From an uncultured Prevotellaceae bacterium (GTDB taxonomy: Bacteria; Bacteroidota; Bacteroidia; Bacteroidales; Bacteroidaceae), in NCBI GenBank assembly GCA_900318915.1, contig ONMI01000014.1, positions 52,856 through 116,855 of the forward strand: DNA of 64,000 nucleotides, written 5' to 3'. Numbering within the stretch: the stretch's first letter is position 1; each line of letters starts with the position of its first letter. The notes under the pieces are model-generated. The model ran no database searches, was not told where the DNA came from, and worked only from the letters and a program-made list of their open reading frames with translations. This document shows positions 8,372 to 17,619 of this stretch, one piece after another. The position numbers and the translations under genes are program-made.

Positions 8372-10299
8372 GAAAAATCTTTTTGTTCGCCTGCCTCTGG
8401 ACGGCGCTTGCCCTGCACGCTCAACAGCGCATCGAAGCCGACGCAGCCACACTGGCCCGTTTCAAAGGTGCCCGGCCTGCTGCCATGACCACCGAAAAAC
8501 CCCGGCGCAACGCCGAGGGACTCTCCTCCATACAACGCGCCGTGGGATATGTGGCCGGCGGCGACCCCGACAGCATCACACTCAAGGGAGTCATGATAGG
8601 GCAGGCCGGCACCTATCCCGTGGCCACCCTCATTACCGCCGACATGCTCAGCACCTACATGGGGTGCCGGGTGGTGGGCATCAGGGTGGCTGCCGCCCGC
8701 TCATTGGGCAAGAGCGACATCTTCCTGCATCCGGTCTCGCCCGACGGCACCATCGACGATGAGCAGGGCATCACCAAGAGCCAGCGTCTCTATGAAGGAT
8801 GGAACAATGTCTTCTTCAACGGCGACATGGGCTGGGACATCAGCGAGGGCGAGTCGCTCCTCGTGGGCTTCGACTATAAGGAGACCGAGGAAATGGTACA
8901 GGAACAGAGCGGCGGACTGTGCACCGTGGGCGAGTCGCAAGGCAACGATTTCCTCATCTACAGCGACTATGGTCAGGGACTGGCCTGGTACAGCATCGGC
9001 AATGTGGGCTCGCTCTGCGTGCAGCTCATCGTCGATGTGAGCAACCTGCCGGAGAAAGACCTCTCGCTCCTCTATCTCGACACGGGCTTCCGCTACAAGA
9101 GAGCCGGCGAAGTGATAGAGATGTACACCATTGCGGGCAATACGGGCCGCACCGACATCGATGCCTACACCCTGACCTGCCAGGTGGACGACAACGAACC
9201 GGTGGTGTTCCGCTACAACGGGCGCGTGGCCGAACAGGCAACCGACCACCGGCAGCCCGCTGTGCAGTTGCCCGCCGACATAGCCGTGGGACGCCATTCG
9301 CTCCGCGTCACCGTGCTGCCCGGCGATGAGACCGAGGCCGGGGCCAAAGCCACGCAGACCGTCACCTTCTTCGTCTACGACCAGACGATGGAACGCCAGA
9401 AAAACATGGTGGAGCAGTACAACAGTCAGCGTGAGTCGATGGCCGCCATCGTGAACCCCTACTTCAACAGCGTGGCCGAGACCAACGAGGCCGTGGCACT
9501 GGTCAATGTCTATGCGCCGGGATGCCCCCTCGCCCTGCCCGAGACCGACTATCTCTTCGACCTCTACGCCTACACGGTGCCCTCGTTCACCATCAACCGC
9601 TCCTATTTCCCCGGCGAGGACCACATCGCCTATGATGTGAACTACTATGCCGAGCTCTACGGTGCGCTCGTGCCCTCCATCATTGACGACATGATGCGGC
9701 AGGACCTTCTGATGCCGGCCTTCGCCAACATACAGCTGGCGCCCGCCTACAATCCCGAGACGAGGGAACTGACCGTCGACGTGAGCGGCGACATGGTGGA
9801 GAAGGCGCTCGACATCTTCGACAACCTCTCCGTAACCCTCCTGCTCACGGAGAACGATGTGGTGTCGGAGCAGGTGGCGCAGAATCCCTTCGCACCGGGC
9901 ACCTCCACGCAGAAAAACTACCTGCACCAGCATGTGCTCCGCACCTACATCACACCCGCCCTCGGCTCACCGGTGCAGGTGAGCGGCAACACCTATTCCG
10001 CCCACTTCAGCACCACCCTCCCTGCCGAATGGGACGTGGAGAAGATGACCCTCGTGGGCTATCTCGCACGGGGCATCGAGCAGGTGGACCCCAACGAGGT
10101 GAAACAGATGGATATCACCAACTGCAACAGTGTGCCCCTGGCCGGACTGGCCGGCATGCGCATGGTCGATGCGCAGCCGCAGAACCAGCCGGCGGAGTAC
10201 TATACCCTCAACGGGCAGCGGGCCGACAGCCGGCATCTCCAACCGGGCATCTACATCGTGCGGCAGGGCAACCAGAGCCGCAAAGTGGTGGTGAGATGA
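8368..10299 (+). CDS. Secreted Omp28-related protein with sorting domain
   Basis: A 643-residue protein with a signal peptide (MRKIFLFACLWTALALHAQ). The middle and C-terminal parts resemble Omp28-related outer-membrane proteins: a VPSFTINR segment, a long beta-rich stretch and NYLHQHVLRTYITP. The family's usual CxxC thioredoxin-like motif is absent, leaving a lone cysteine in APGCPLALPE, so any redox role is probably lost. The tail (YYTLNGQR, then QPGIYIVRQ and KVVVR) is a T9SS-type sorting signal. The ATGA overlap with the preceding gene marks a two-gene unit. The family call is moderate; the function is unknown. Confidence 0.7.
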   Translation: MRKIFLFACLWTALALHAQQRIEADAATLARFKGARPAAMTTEKPRRNAEGLSSIQRAVGYVAGGDPDSITLKGVMIGQAGTYPVATLITADMLSTYMGCRVVGIRVAAARSLGKSDIFLHPVSPDGTIDDEQGITKSQRLYEGWNNVFFNGDMGWDISEGESLLVGFDYKETEEMVQEQSGGLCTVGESQGNDFLIYSDYGQGLAWYSIGNVGSLCVQLIVDVSNLPEKDLSLLYLDTGFRYKRAGEVIEMYTIAGNTGRTDIDAYTLTCQVDDNEPVVFRYNGRVAEQATDHRQPAVQLPADIAVGRHSLRVTVLPGDETEAGAKATQTVTFFVYDQTMERQKNMVEQYNSQRESMAAIVNPYFNSVAETNEAVALVNVYAPGCPLALPETDYLFDLYAYTVPSFTINRSYFPGEDHIAYDVNYYAELYGALVPSIIDDMMRQDLLMPAFANIQLAPAYNPETRELTVDVSGDMVEKALDIFDNLSVTLLLTENDVVSEQVAQNPFAPGTSTQKNYLHQHVLRTYITPALGSPVQVSGNTYSAHFSTTLPAEWDVEKMTLVGYLARGIEQVDPNEVKQMDITNCNSVPLAGLAGMRMVDAQPQNQPAEYYTLNGQRADSRHLQPGIYIVRQGNQSRKVVVR

Positions 10300-10330
10300 A
10301 ATGAAAAATTAAAACATAATGTTAAAATAA

Positions 10331-10362
10331 TTTGCAAGTAATCATAATTTTAATTAATTTTG
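10331..10362 (+). promoter_or_regulatory. Bacteroidota promoter for the 1,172-residue secreted protein
   Basis: TTTG at 10331-10334, 20 nt, then TAATTTTG at 10355-10362. It implies a leader of about 115 nt before the ATG at 10483. Confidence 0.8.
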
Positions 10363-10482
10363 TCGCGTGTGGCCTCTACTCTTCAGTGCAGACTCCATTT
10401 CTGCATATTCTAAGCATATAGATGCGGGCCACAAACCGTCAAACCTTTAAACTGAATATTTTCTAACTAAATTTTAACGCTT

Positions 10483-13400
10483 ATGAAAAAGGCTAAATTA
10501 CTTTTCACAATGTTGATGGCCGTGTTCGGGTGGAATACGGTCATGGCGGAGGATGTGTCGCCTTATACCGTGGATTTCAACTCCGCGATAACGACCTCTT
10601 CCATACACGACTTCGCCGTAGCGTCGAACTGGGGGCACATCGTCGGCTCCTATACTGACGACTATGGAGACACCTACTACATGACCTATTCCTACAGGGC
10701 CGATGAGGGCATTGATGGCTCCGGAACGTTGTTGGCCTACAAACAGCGCGCCGAGGAGAATTCCTACAACGGTGCTGATGTCTATGACCTGCTCGTCACT
10801 CCCGTCGTCTCCGGCGAGGTGTCGGTTTATGTGAAGGCTTCCAATTCGGCCAACACCAGCTATCCCTCATACGTGGAGTTCTATGAACTTAACGATGCCG
10901 GTACTGCCCACTCCAGCCGCATTCAGCGCTTTGTGGCTGCCGACTTCGGTGAGTCGGATGTTGAGGGATGGGGCAAGGTGACCATCAATGTGGCCGATGC
11001 CAAGAAGATTGGTATCCGCGCGCAGCATGTCTATCTCGACAATTTCTCTGCCGCCACGGCCTCTATCACCGCTGAGAAGAAACTCACCGTCACCGGCATC
11101 AAGAGTCCTACCGGCTCTACCCCTGTCTACTACAATCAGAAGGAGGACGGCACCGTAGATGTGAACATGATTGTCAAGCTGAAAAACGCCGGTGATGTGG
11201 ACTTCGCCGTAGGCGATGAGAACTACACCCTCACTTTTGTGAAGAAAGAGTATTACGGCTCTACCGAGACTCCTTTCGAGGATGCCAAGTTTGACATTCC
11301 TGTCGCCATCGCTGCCGGTGAGGAGGCTGAGTTTGAGGCTGTCTTCACCGTGCCCAGCACCATCGGTACTTCCTATTTCTACGGCAAGGTGAGAGAGGAC
11401 ATCTCCGGCACCGTGTCGTCGGCTATGTTGCAGTCGAAGGTCAATGAGTATGCCTCTGAGTTCCTCTTCGACAAGGCCGGCACCACCTATTACACCTCTT
11501 CCAAACCTACCACCACACCTATCGACTTCGGTATGGTTACCGCAAAAGCCGATGTGGAATACGAGATTTACAACCGTGGTTCCGCACCGCTGGTGATCAA
11601 CAGCTTCACCTTGGGCGAGCCTTTCGAACACAACGCACCCAGCCAGGAGTTTACATTGAATGGCGGCGAGAAGCAGGTGGTTCTCATCTCTCTCCCGGCC
11701 GACAACCCCGGTGTCTTCTCCGATGTGCTGACCATTGAGTATACCGACTTCGGCAAGGATAAAAAGACCTACACGCTTCCCGTTTCCGGTACCGTGATTG
11801 ATCCCAACAAGAATCTCATCACCTTCGACGATGGCACGAATGGACAGTTCCCCGCAGGATCCATCCACTCCGACCAGGTGTACATCTCTTCAGAGACGGT
11901 AGGTGAGGAGACCAATTACTTCTTGCAGAGCACTTCTACCACCACCAAGTTCGTCACCCCGCTGCTTACCGCTGAGGCTGGCGAGAGCTTCTCCTTCAAT
12001 TCTTGGTACAAAGGCTACAGCTCAACGGCCGAGGTGCTGGTCTATACCTCCACCGACCGTGTCAATTGGACGCAGGTGCTCGATGTGAAGGCTTCTTCAC
12101 TGGGCAGCAGCGCGAAGTCTTTCGTTGCCACCATCGAGGAGGCCGGCGACTACTACCTGGCATTTGAGCTCAAGGGCAATGCCCTGCTCGACAATATCTA
12201 TGGTCTTACCTTGGCTCCCGAGCCTGAGCACGACTGGTATCTCATCAGCTCCGACATCCCCGCCAAGGGCAAGCAGAATAATGACTACACCGCTACGGTG
12301 AAGGTGCAGAACATCAGCGCCGACGCCGATGAGGTGGAGACCGCCACGCTCTACATGGACGGTGAGGCCGTGGCTGTAGTGGAAGGCACTGCCCTGGCCG
12401 GTAACGACAAGACCGCTGCCGTGGGTACCGGACGCAATGGATACAGCAACATTGAGGCTCCCGAGGAAATCTCCTTCACCTTCAAGCCGCATTTCTTCGG
12501 CACTGTGCCTGCTTACATCGAGCTCAAGAGCGGTGAGACCGTGCTGGCCACCGAAGAGGTAGAGGTGACCATCGCCGAGGAGAAAGTGGAAAGCGACGTG
12601 GCTGTGGGCGAGGCAAAAACCACCAGCAGCAAGGCTCCTTTCTATCCCTCATGGTGGGACAACAGCGTTGGTTCTATGAGCGACTTCTACTATACCAGCG
12701 AGCAGCTGACACAGTATGGTGTCACTGAGGGTGCGAAGATTACAGCTATTACCTTCAAGGGCACTCCCACTTCCAACAAGTCTTTCTCCAACTTGAAGCT
12801 GGAGGCTTGGGTAGGTATGGAAGAGGCTGGCTCATTCACCGCCGGCAGTCCCGACAAGGACAATATGACCCATGTCGTTATGCATGAAGGCGCCAAGGAC
12901 TTTGCCGATGGAGAGCAGGAAGACTTTGTCATCGACCTTTCTGCCAACCCGATTGTCTACGACGGCACCTCAAACATCCGTATCTATACTTTGGGTAATG
13001 GTGGTGGAAAATATATCTCCATCAACTTCCAGGCCGACAATGCAGTTACCGATCAGGCCTACTATGCTTATGGAACGACTTCCTACAACAGGGAGTACAG
13101 CCTCCCCGTAGCTTACATGACGCTGGATGTTGAGGCCAAGACCCTGTCGGGTACGGTGACCTCCTCGCTCGACAACAGCCCTGTGGAAGGCGCTACCGTG
13201 ACGGTGCGTAACGAGGCGGAGAATGTGGAGTATACCGCTACTACCGATGGCGATGGTAAGTACACCATGGACATCGTACAGGATAAACTCGTCTACAATA
13301 CGCTCACAGTCGAGGCTGAAGGCTACCGGACCATCACCGACGAGAGCGCGGACATCTCCTTCGAAGGCAGCAACACGCAGAACTTCCAACTCGACAGAGT

Positions 13401-14001
13401 AGAGGTGGTGAACATCTCGAAGAGTACCTTTGCTACGCTCTATTATGAGAATCTGAATCTGAGGGTGCCTGCAGGCGTTACCGCTTCGGCTGTGAAGAAG
13501 AATGGCAGGACCATCACGCTCACTCCCGTGGGTGATATCATTCCCGCCGGTGTGCCTGTGGTGCTCAATGCTCCCACTGCCGACATAGAGGGTCCGGATT
13601 ACGAGTTCGAAGTCACCAATGAGACCGCTACGGCTCCCGCCGAGAACGACCTGGTCGGTTCTGAGGAGGGTGGCACCTACGATGATGCCGGTTTCAAGTA
13701 CTATGTACTGAGCTGGAAGAACGCCGAGATGAAGGTCGAGGAGGTGGGCTTCTACTTCCTGAGCGGCTCGAAGGGCGCTTACGCCACCGTGGCTGCACAC
13801 CAGGCCTTCCTCAGGGTGCCCGATTCACAGGCCAACGAGTTTGGTTATCAGATTGACGATACCAACGCCATCAACACTGTCGCTGCCGACGTGCTCTCAG
13901 ATACCGATGAGGTGTACACCCTCTCCGGTATGCGTGTCAAGGCCGACAACTTGAAGCGCGGTATCTATATCGTGAACGGAAAGAAAGTAGTGGTTAAGTA
14001 A
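10483..14001 (+). CDS. Very large secreted multi-domain protein with T9SS sorting domain
   Basis: A 1,172-residue protein with a signal peptide (residues 1 to about 22). Regions, in order: an N-terminal beta-sandwich (VDFNSAITTSS), repeated Ig-like segments including a Hydin-like one (IDFGMVTAKADVEYEIYNRG, near 347), a CARDB-like segment near 590-700, and a carboxypeptidase regulatory-like domain near 883-960 (SGTVTSSLDNSPVEGATVTV). It closes with a sorting domain (VYTLSGMRVKADNLKRGIYI, then KKVVVK). The set-up matches exported Bacteroidota surface proteins. It has its own promoter, and a 59-residue peptide gene follows 23 nt after the stop. No catalytic motif is visible. Confidence 0.82.
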   Translation: MKKAKLLFTMLMAVFGWNTVMAEDVSPYTVDFNSAITTSSIHDFAVASNWGHIVGSYTDDYGDTYYMTYSYRADEGIDGSGTLLAYKQRAEENSYNGADVYDLLVTPVVSGEVSVYVKASNSANTSYPSYVEFYELNDAGTAHSSRIQRFVAADFGESDVEGWGKVTINVADAKKIGIRAQHVYLDNFSAATASITAEKKLTVTGIKSPTGSTPVYYNQKEDGTVDVNMIVKLKNAGDVDFAVGDENYTLTFVKKEYYGSTETPFEDAKFDIPVAIAAGEEAEFEAVFTVPSTIGTSYFYGKVREDISGTVSSAMLQSKVNEYASEFLFDKAGTTYYTSSKPTTTPIDFGMVTAKADVEYEIYNRGSAPLVINSFTLGEPFEHNAPSQEFTLNGGEKQVVLISLPADNPGVFSDVLTIEYTDFGKDKKTYTLPVSGTVIDPNKNLITFDDGTNGQFPAGSIHSDQVYISSETVGEETNYFLQSTSTTTKFVTPLLTAEAGESFSFNSWYKGYSSTAEVLVYTSTDRVNWTQVLDVKASSLGSSAKSFVATIEEAGDYYLAFELKGNALLDNIYGLTLAPEPEHDWYLISSDIPAKGKQNNDYTATVKVQNISADADEVETATLYMDGEAVAVVEGTALAGNDKTAAVGTGRNGYSNIEAPEEISFTFKPHFFGTVPAYIELKSGETVLATEEVEVTIAEEKVESDVAVGEAKTTSSKAPFYPSWWDNSVGSMSDFYYTSEQLTQYGVTEGAKITAITFKGTPTSNKSFSNLKLEAWVGMEEAGSFTAGSPDKDNMTHVVMHEGAKDFADGEQEDFVIDLSANPIVYDGTSNIRIYTLGNGGGKYISINFQADNAVTDQAYYAYGTTSYNREYSLPVAYMTLDVEAKTLSGTVTSSLDNSPVEGATVTVRNEAENVEYTATTDGDGKYTMDIVQDKLVYNTLTVEAEGYRTITDESADISFEGSNTQNFQLDRVEVVNISKSTFATLYYENLNLRVPAGVTASAVKKNGRTITLTPVGDIIPAGVPVVLNAPTADIEGPDYEFEVTNETATAPAENDLVGSEEGGTYDDAGFKYYVLSWKNAEMKVEEVGFYFLSGSKGAYATVAAHQAFLRVPDSQANEFGYQIDDTNAINTVAADVLSDTDEVYTLSGMRVKADNLKRGIYIVNGKKVVVK

Positions 14002-14024
14002 TCAACTAAAAACAGCTGTACATT

Positions 14025-14204
14025 ATGAAAAAATATATGATTCCGGCCATCTCGGTAAGTACTCCGATGCCCGACAAGTTCATGCAGGAGCTGCAGACCA
14101 GCGATTCGGAAGGCTATGGCCCTGCTATGACCGACACGTTTGAATTTGAGGAAGACGAGGAAACCAATGAGATAAAGCCCAAGGAACGCTCTCTTTGGGA
14201 TTAA
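14025..14204 (+). CDS. Small acidic peptide following the large secreted protein
   Basis: A 59-residue frame opening MKKYMIPAISVSTP and ending SLWD. It lies 23 nt after the secreted-protein stop and just before a good terminator, so it should be the last gene of that transcript. The N-terminal third is slightly basic and hydrophobic but is not a signal peptide. The rest is strongly acidic (FEFEEDEETNE). Short MKKY(M/T)xP peptides with acidic tails and a terminal W recur in Prevotella-like genomes as hypothetical proteins; that is from memory and not checked. The function is unknown. Confidence 0.6.
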   Translation: MKKYMIPAISVSTPMPDKFMQELQTSDSEGYGPAMTDTFEFEEDEETNEIKPKERSLWD

Positions 14205-14234
14205 TTCCCCTTCCTTTGATATAAACTGAAGGTA

Positions 14235-14266
14235 CGGGGTGGCTCTATAGCGGGCCACCCCGTTTT
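14235..14266 (+). terminator. Hairpin terminator after the small peptide gene
   Basis: A 9-bp perfect stem (14235-14243 with 14254-14262) followed by TTTT. It ends the secreted-protein transcript immediately before the SDR start codon at 14283. Confidence 0.8.
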
Positions 14267-14282
14267 GCTAAATAAAAATAGA

Positions 14283-15047
14283 ATGGAAAAGAAAATTGTT
14301 CTGATTACAGGCGCCACAAGCGGTATCGGTGAGGCTTGCGCGCGCCGGTTCGCCAAGGGCGGATTCGACCTGATTCTCACCGGACGCAATGAACTGCGCC
14401 TCCAGGCCGTGAAGGAGGCCGCCGAGGCCGACGGGGCCCAAGTGAAAGTGCTGCGCTACGATGTGCGCGACCGCAAGGCCTGCCGCGAGGCCGTGGAGTC
14501 GCTGCAGGGACGCTGGGCCTGTGTGGATGTGCTCATCAACAATGCCGGACTGGCCCTCGGACTGGAGAAAGAGTATATGGGCGACTTTGAGGACTGGGAC
14601 ACCATGATAGACACCAACATCAAGGGACTGCTCACCATGACACGCCTCATTGTGCCCGACATGGTGCGCCGCAACCATGGCCATGTCATCAACATTGGTA
14701 GTGTGGCAGGCGATGCCGCCTATGCCAACGGCGGTGTCTACTGCGCCACCAAGGCTGCCGTGAAGGCCATCACCGACGGTCTGCGCATCGATGTGGCTGA
14801 GTCGAGGGTGCGGGTCACCAATGTGAAACCCGGTCTGGTGGAGACCAATTTCAGCGTGGTGCGCTTCCATGGCGACCAGGAGCGGGCCGACAATGTGTAC
14901 AAGGGCATCAAACCGCTCACGGGCGACGACATAGCCGATGTGGCCTTCTATGCCGCCTCGGCGCCCGAGCATGTGCAGATAGCCGAGGTGCTCGTGCTGG
15001 CCACCCATCAGGCCAGCGGCTCCGTCATTCACCGCGACCTGGAGTAA
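14283..15047 (+). CDS. SDR-family NAD(P)-dependent oxidoreductase (YdfG-like)
   Basis: A 254-residue classical short-chain dehydrogenase. The start at 14283 is preferred because TGATSGIG, the nucleotide-binding motif, then falls at the usual position near residue 10; an upstream start at 14265 would overlap the terminator. NNAG, the catalytic serine in NIGSVAG and YCATK (Tyr and Lys of the active site) are intact. The closest named type by pattern is YdfG, which oxidises serine and 3-hydroxy acids with NADP, but SDR substrates cannot be assigned from motifs alone. It appears to be a single-gene unit between two terminators. Confidence 0.8.
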   Translation: MEKKIVLITGATSGIGEACARRFAKGGFDLILTGRNELRLQAVKEAAEADGAQVKVLRYDVRDRKACREAVESLQGRWACVDVLINNAGLALGLEKEYMGDFEDWDTMIDTNIKGLLTMTRLIVPDMVRRNHGHVINIGSVAGDAAYANGGVYCATKAAVKAITDGLRIDVAESRVRVTNVKPGLVETNFSVVRFHGDQERADNVYKGIKPLTGDDIADVAFYAASAPEHVQIAEVLVLATHQASGSVIHRDLE

Positions 15048-15074
15048 GCGCCGCTTCTCCTATATCTACAACCA

Positions 15075-15111
15075 ACCGCACCCCGGATGCTAGCTGCTGC
15101 CGGGGTGCGGT
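15075..15111. terminator. Bidirectional terminator between convergent genes
   Basis: A perfect 12-bp stem (15075-15086 with 15100-15111) lies between the SDR gene and the converging cinA end. It is GC-rich, with no long T tract on either side, but it is well placed to stop transcription from both directions. Confidence 0.65.
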
Positions 15112-15134
15112 CGTTGGATGGGGTGGGGCGGAGC

Positions 15135-15647
15135 CTATCCCTCGCGCTCCTGGTGGGGCACACGCGCAGCCACGAAGTCGAGCAATAGCTGCAGGGCCTT
15201 GCAGGTGGCGTTGCTCAGGTTCACGTCGCGGCCTTCGTCGCCGCTCAGCATCAGGGTAACGGTTTCCTGGGCTGTGCCGCAGGCTATCCAGATGGTGCCC
15301 ACGGGGTTCTCCTTGGTGCCCCCGCCGGGACCTGCCACTCCCGTCACGGCCACGGCATAAGTGGTGTTCAGGGCCTTCACGGCACCTTTCACCATGGCCA
15401 CGGCCACTTCCTCGCACACGGCGGTCTTTTCCTCGAGCAGCTCATGGCTCACGCCGAGCAGCCGCTCCTTGATTTCGTTGGTGTAGCACACGATGCCTCC
15501 CTTGAAGTATTCTGAGGCACCGGGTGTGGAGATGATGGCCTCGGCTATGCGTCCGCCGGTGCAGCTCTCTGCGGTGCCCAGTGTCTGTCCCGACTCATAG
15601 AGCACGTCTTGCAACTCACGGCTCAGTACTTTGTCTTCCAGTCCCAT
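15135..15647 (-). CDS. CinA-family nicotinamide-nucleotide amidohydrolase
   Basis: A 170-residue protein matching the stand-alone CinA C-terminal domain (PncC type), which deamidates NMN to nicotinic acid mononucleotide and so recycles pyridine nucleotides. The signature ESCTGGRIAEAI holds the catalytic serine, and GGIVCYTNEIK supplies the expected later motif. The length is normal for the single-domain form; there is no N-terminal ADP-ribose pyrophosphatase domain. It is the last gene of the eight-gene minus-strand operon, 32 nt after tsaD, and ends at the bidirectional terminator. Confidence 0.88.
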   Translation of the reverse strand: MGLEDKVLSRELQDVLYESGQTLGTAESCTGGRIAEAIISTPGASEYFKGGIVCYTNEIKERLLGVSHELLEEKTAVCEEVAVAMVKGAVKALNTTYAVAVTGVAGPGGGTKENPVGTIWIACGTAQETVTLMLSGDEGRDVNLSNATCKALQLLLDFVAARVPHQEREG

Positions 15648-15679
15648 AATCGGTCGTTTTTATTGGTTTTCTTGTTGTT

Positions 15680-16705
15680 CTATTTGAAGGTCACTTTCGA
15701 GAAAGCAGGGGCATCGATGCCGCAAAACTCGCCCGAGAGGTATTTATAGTAACCGGTGATGCCTATCATGGCGGCATTGTCGGTGGTGTAGCTGAACTTG
15801 GGTATGTATATCTTCCAGCCGTAGCGCCTGGCGTGGTCGTGGAAGGCGTTGCGCAGACCTGTATTGGCCGATACGCCGCCGGCCACCGCCACATGCTTGA
15901 TGCCTGTCTCCTTGACGGCCATGCGCAGCTTCTTCATCAGAATGTCGACGATGGTGTATTCCAGGCTGGCGGCGATGTCTTCCTTGTGCTTCTCGATGAA
16001 GTCGGGCTCGGCCTGCACCCAGTCGCGCAGGTTGTACAGGAACGAGGTCTTCAGGCCGCTGAAGCTGTAGTCCATGCCGGGTATGTGGGGCTCGGCAAAC
16101 TTGTAGGCGTGGGGATTGCCCTGGCGGGCCAGCCGGTCGATGATGGGGCCGCCGGGATAGCCCAGTCCCATCACCTTCGAGCACTTGTCGATGGCCTCGC
16201 CGGCGGCGTCGTCGATGGTCTGTCCCAGCACCTCCATGTCGTTGTAGGCGTTCACCCGCACTATCTGCGAGTTGCCGCCGCTCACGAGCAGGCAGAGGAA
16301 GGGCAGGGGCGGGGCGCTGTTGTCGTCATCGCTCTCCTTGATGAAGTGGGCCATCACATGGCCCTGCAGGTGGTTCACGTCGATGAGGGGGATGCCCAGG
16401 GCGCGGGCCAGACCCTTGGCGAAGCTCACGCCCACGAGGAGCGAGCCCATGAGGCCGGGACCGCGGGTGAAGGCCACCGCCGTGAGCTGTTCTTTCTCTA
16501 TGCCGGCCCGCTTGATGGCCTGGTCTACCACAGGCACCACATTCTGCTGGTGGGCACGCGAGGCCAGTTCGGGCACCACGCCGCCGTAGGCGCGGTGCAC
16601 ATTCTGCGAGGCGGTCACGTTGCTCAGCAACACGCCGTTGCGCAGCACGGCGGCCGATGTGTCGTCGCAGCTGCTTTCTATGCCGAGTATGTATACGTCG
16701 TCCAT
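15680..16705 (-). CDS. tsaD: tRNA threonylcarbamoyladenosine transferase TsaD
   Basis: A 341-residue protein of the Kae1/TsaD family. It transfers the threonylcarbamoyl group to A37 of ANN-decoding tRNAs, working with TsaB and TsaE. It begins with GIESSCDDTSAAV, carries the metal-binding HLQGH motif near residues 110-115, and has SGGNSQIV and AGGVSANTGLR for nucleotide binding. The length is standard. It sits 16 nt downstream of map, in an operon with other translation-related genes (map, smpB). Confidence 0.95.
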   Translation of the reverse strand: MDDVYILGIESSCDDTSAAVLRNGVLLSNVTASQNVHRAYGGVVPELASRAHQQNVVPVVDQAIKRAGIEKEQLTAVAFTRGPGLMGSLLVGVSFAKGLARALGIPLIDVNHLQGHVMAHFIKESDDDNSAPPLPFLCLLVSGGNSQIVRVNAYNDMEVLGQTIDDAAGEAIDKCSKVMGLGYPGGPIIDRLARQGNPHAYKFAEPHIPGMDYSFSGLKTSFLYNLRDWVQAEPDFIEKHKEDIAASLEYTIVDILMKKLRMAVKETGIKHVAVAGGVSANTGLRNAFHDHARRYGWKIYIPKFSYTTDNAAMIGITGYYKYLSGEFCGIDAPAFSKVTFK

Positions 16706-16721
16706 AATGTGTCTTCGTTTG

Positions 16722-17585
16722 TCAATGGGTGAGTATTTCCACGCCGTGTTCTGTCATCACGAAGGTGTGTTCCCACTGGGCGCTGGGCAGCTCGTCGTAG
16801 GAGATGACCTCCCAGCCGTACTCGTCGTCCTCGTCGATGAACACCTTCCACGACCCCATGTTGATCATGGGCTCGATGGTGAACACCATGCCGGGCACGA
16901 GCAGCATGCCCTGGCCGCGGTGGCCGTAGTGGGGCACGTCGGGCTGTTCGTGGAATTTCAGTCCCACGCCGTGGCCGCACAGGTCGCGCACCACACCGTA
17001 GTGGTACTTGTCGGCGTGTTTCTTGATGGCGTGGCCTATGTCGCCCACGAATCCGTAGGGCTTGGCGGCCTCGGCGCCTATCTCCAGGCATTCCTTGGCC
17101 ACCCGCACCAGTTGCTCTTTCTCGGGCGTGGTCTTGCCGATGATGAACATGCGCGAGGCGTCGGCGTAGTAGCCGTCGAGTATGGTGGTGAAGTCTACAT
17201 TGATGATGTCGCCCTCCTCGAGCACGTCTTCCTCCTTGGGAATGCCGTGGCACACCACCTCGTTGATGCTGGTGCACACACTCTTGGGGAATCCCTCATA
17301 GTTGAGGCAGGCCGGTATGGCGCCGTGCTGGGTGCAGTAGTCGTAGCATATCTGGTCTATCTCCAGGGTGTTCATGCCGGCATGTATCTGCCGGGCCACC
17401 TCGTCGAGCACGCCGGTGTTCACCACACCGCTGCGGCGTATGCCCTCTATCTGCTCGGGGGTCATGATGAGGTCGCGGGTAGGCACTTCCTTGCCCTTGC
17501 TCTCCCAGTACATCACCTTCTTGTCCATTTCGGTCAGCGGCTGGCCGGGCAGGGCGTGCCATCTCTTCTTTCTTTTAAAAGCCAT
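16722..17585 (-). CDS. map: Type I methionine aminopeptidase with N-terminal extension
   Basis: A 287-residue protein that removes the initiator methionine. The metal ligands are all present: two Asp in VDFTTILDGYYAD, His in CGHGVG, Glu in FTIEPM and Glu in WEHTF. The pita-bread core starts near MTPEQIEGIRRSG, so about 40 residues precede it. That segment begins with a basic patch (MAFKRKKRW) and shows no zinc-binding CxxC or SEC-C signature. A ribosome-contact role for the basic patch is only a guess. It is the sixth gene of the operon, 34 nt after a small secreted protein gene. Confidence 0.93.
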   Translation of the reverse strand: MAFKRKKRWHALPGQPLTEMDKKVMYWESKGKEVPTRDLIMTPEQIEGIRRSGVVNTGVLDEVARQIHAGMNTLEIDQICYDYCTQHGAIPACLNYEGFPKSVCTSINEVVCHGIPKEEDVLEEGDIINVDFTTILDGYYADASRMFIIGKTTPEKEQLVRVAKECLEIGAEAAKPYGFVGDIGHAIKKHADKYHYGVVRDLCGHGVGLKFHEQPDVPHYGHRGQGMLLVPGMVFTIEPMINMGSWKVFIDEDDEYGWEVISYDELPSAQWEHTFVMTEHGVEILTH

Positions 17586-17619
17586 TTTTTTTGTGTCGTA
17601 TTTTTGTGTCGTGATCCGG

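Noticed and set aside
5912-8452. An 846-codon open frame on the minus strand under the secreted-protein gene
   Set aside because: It mirrors the GC-rich codons of the plus-strand gene, has low-complexity Gly/His/Val-rich translation and no domain; the plus-strand product has a signal peptide and sorting domain.
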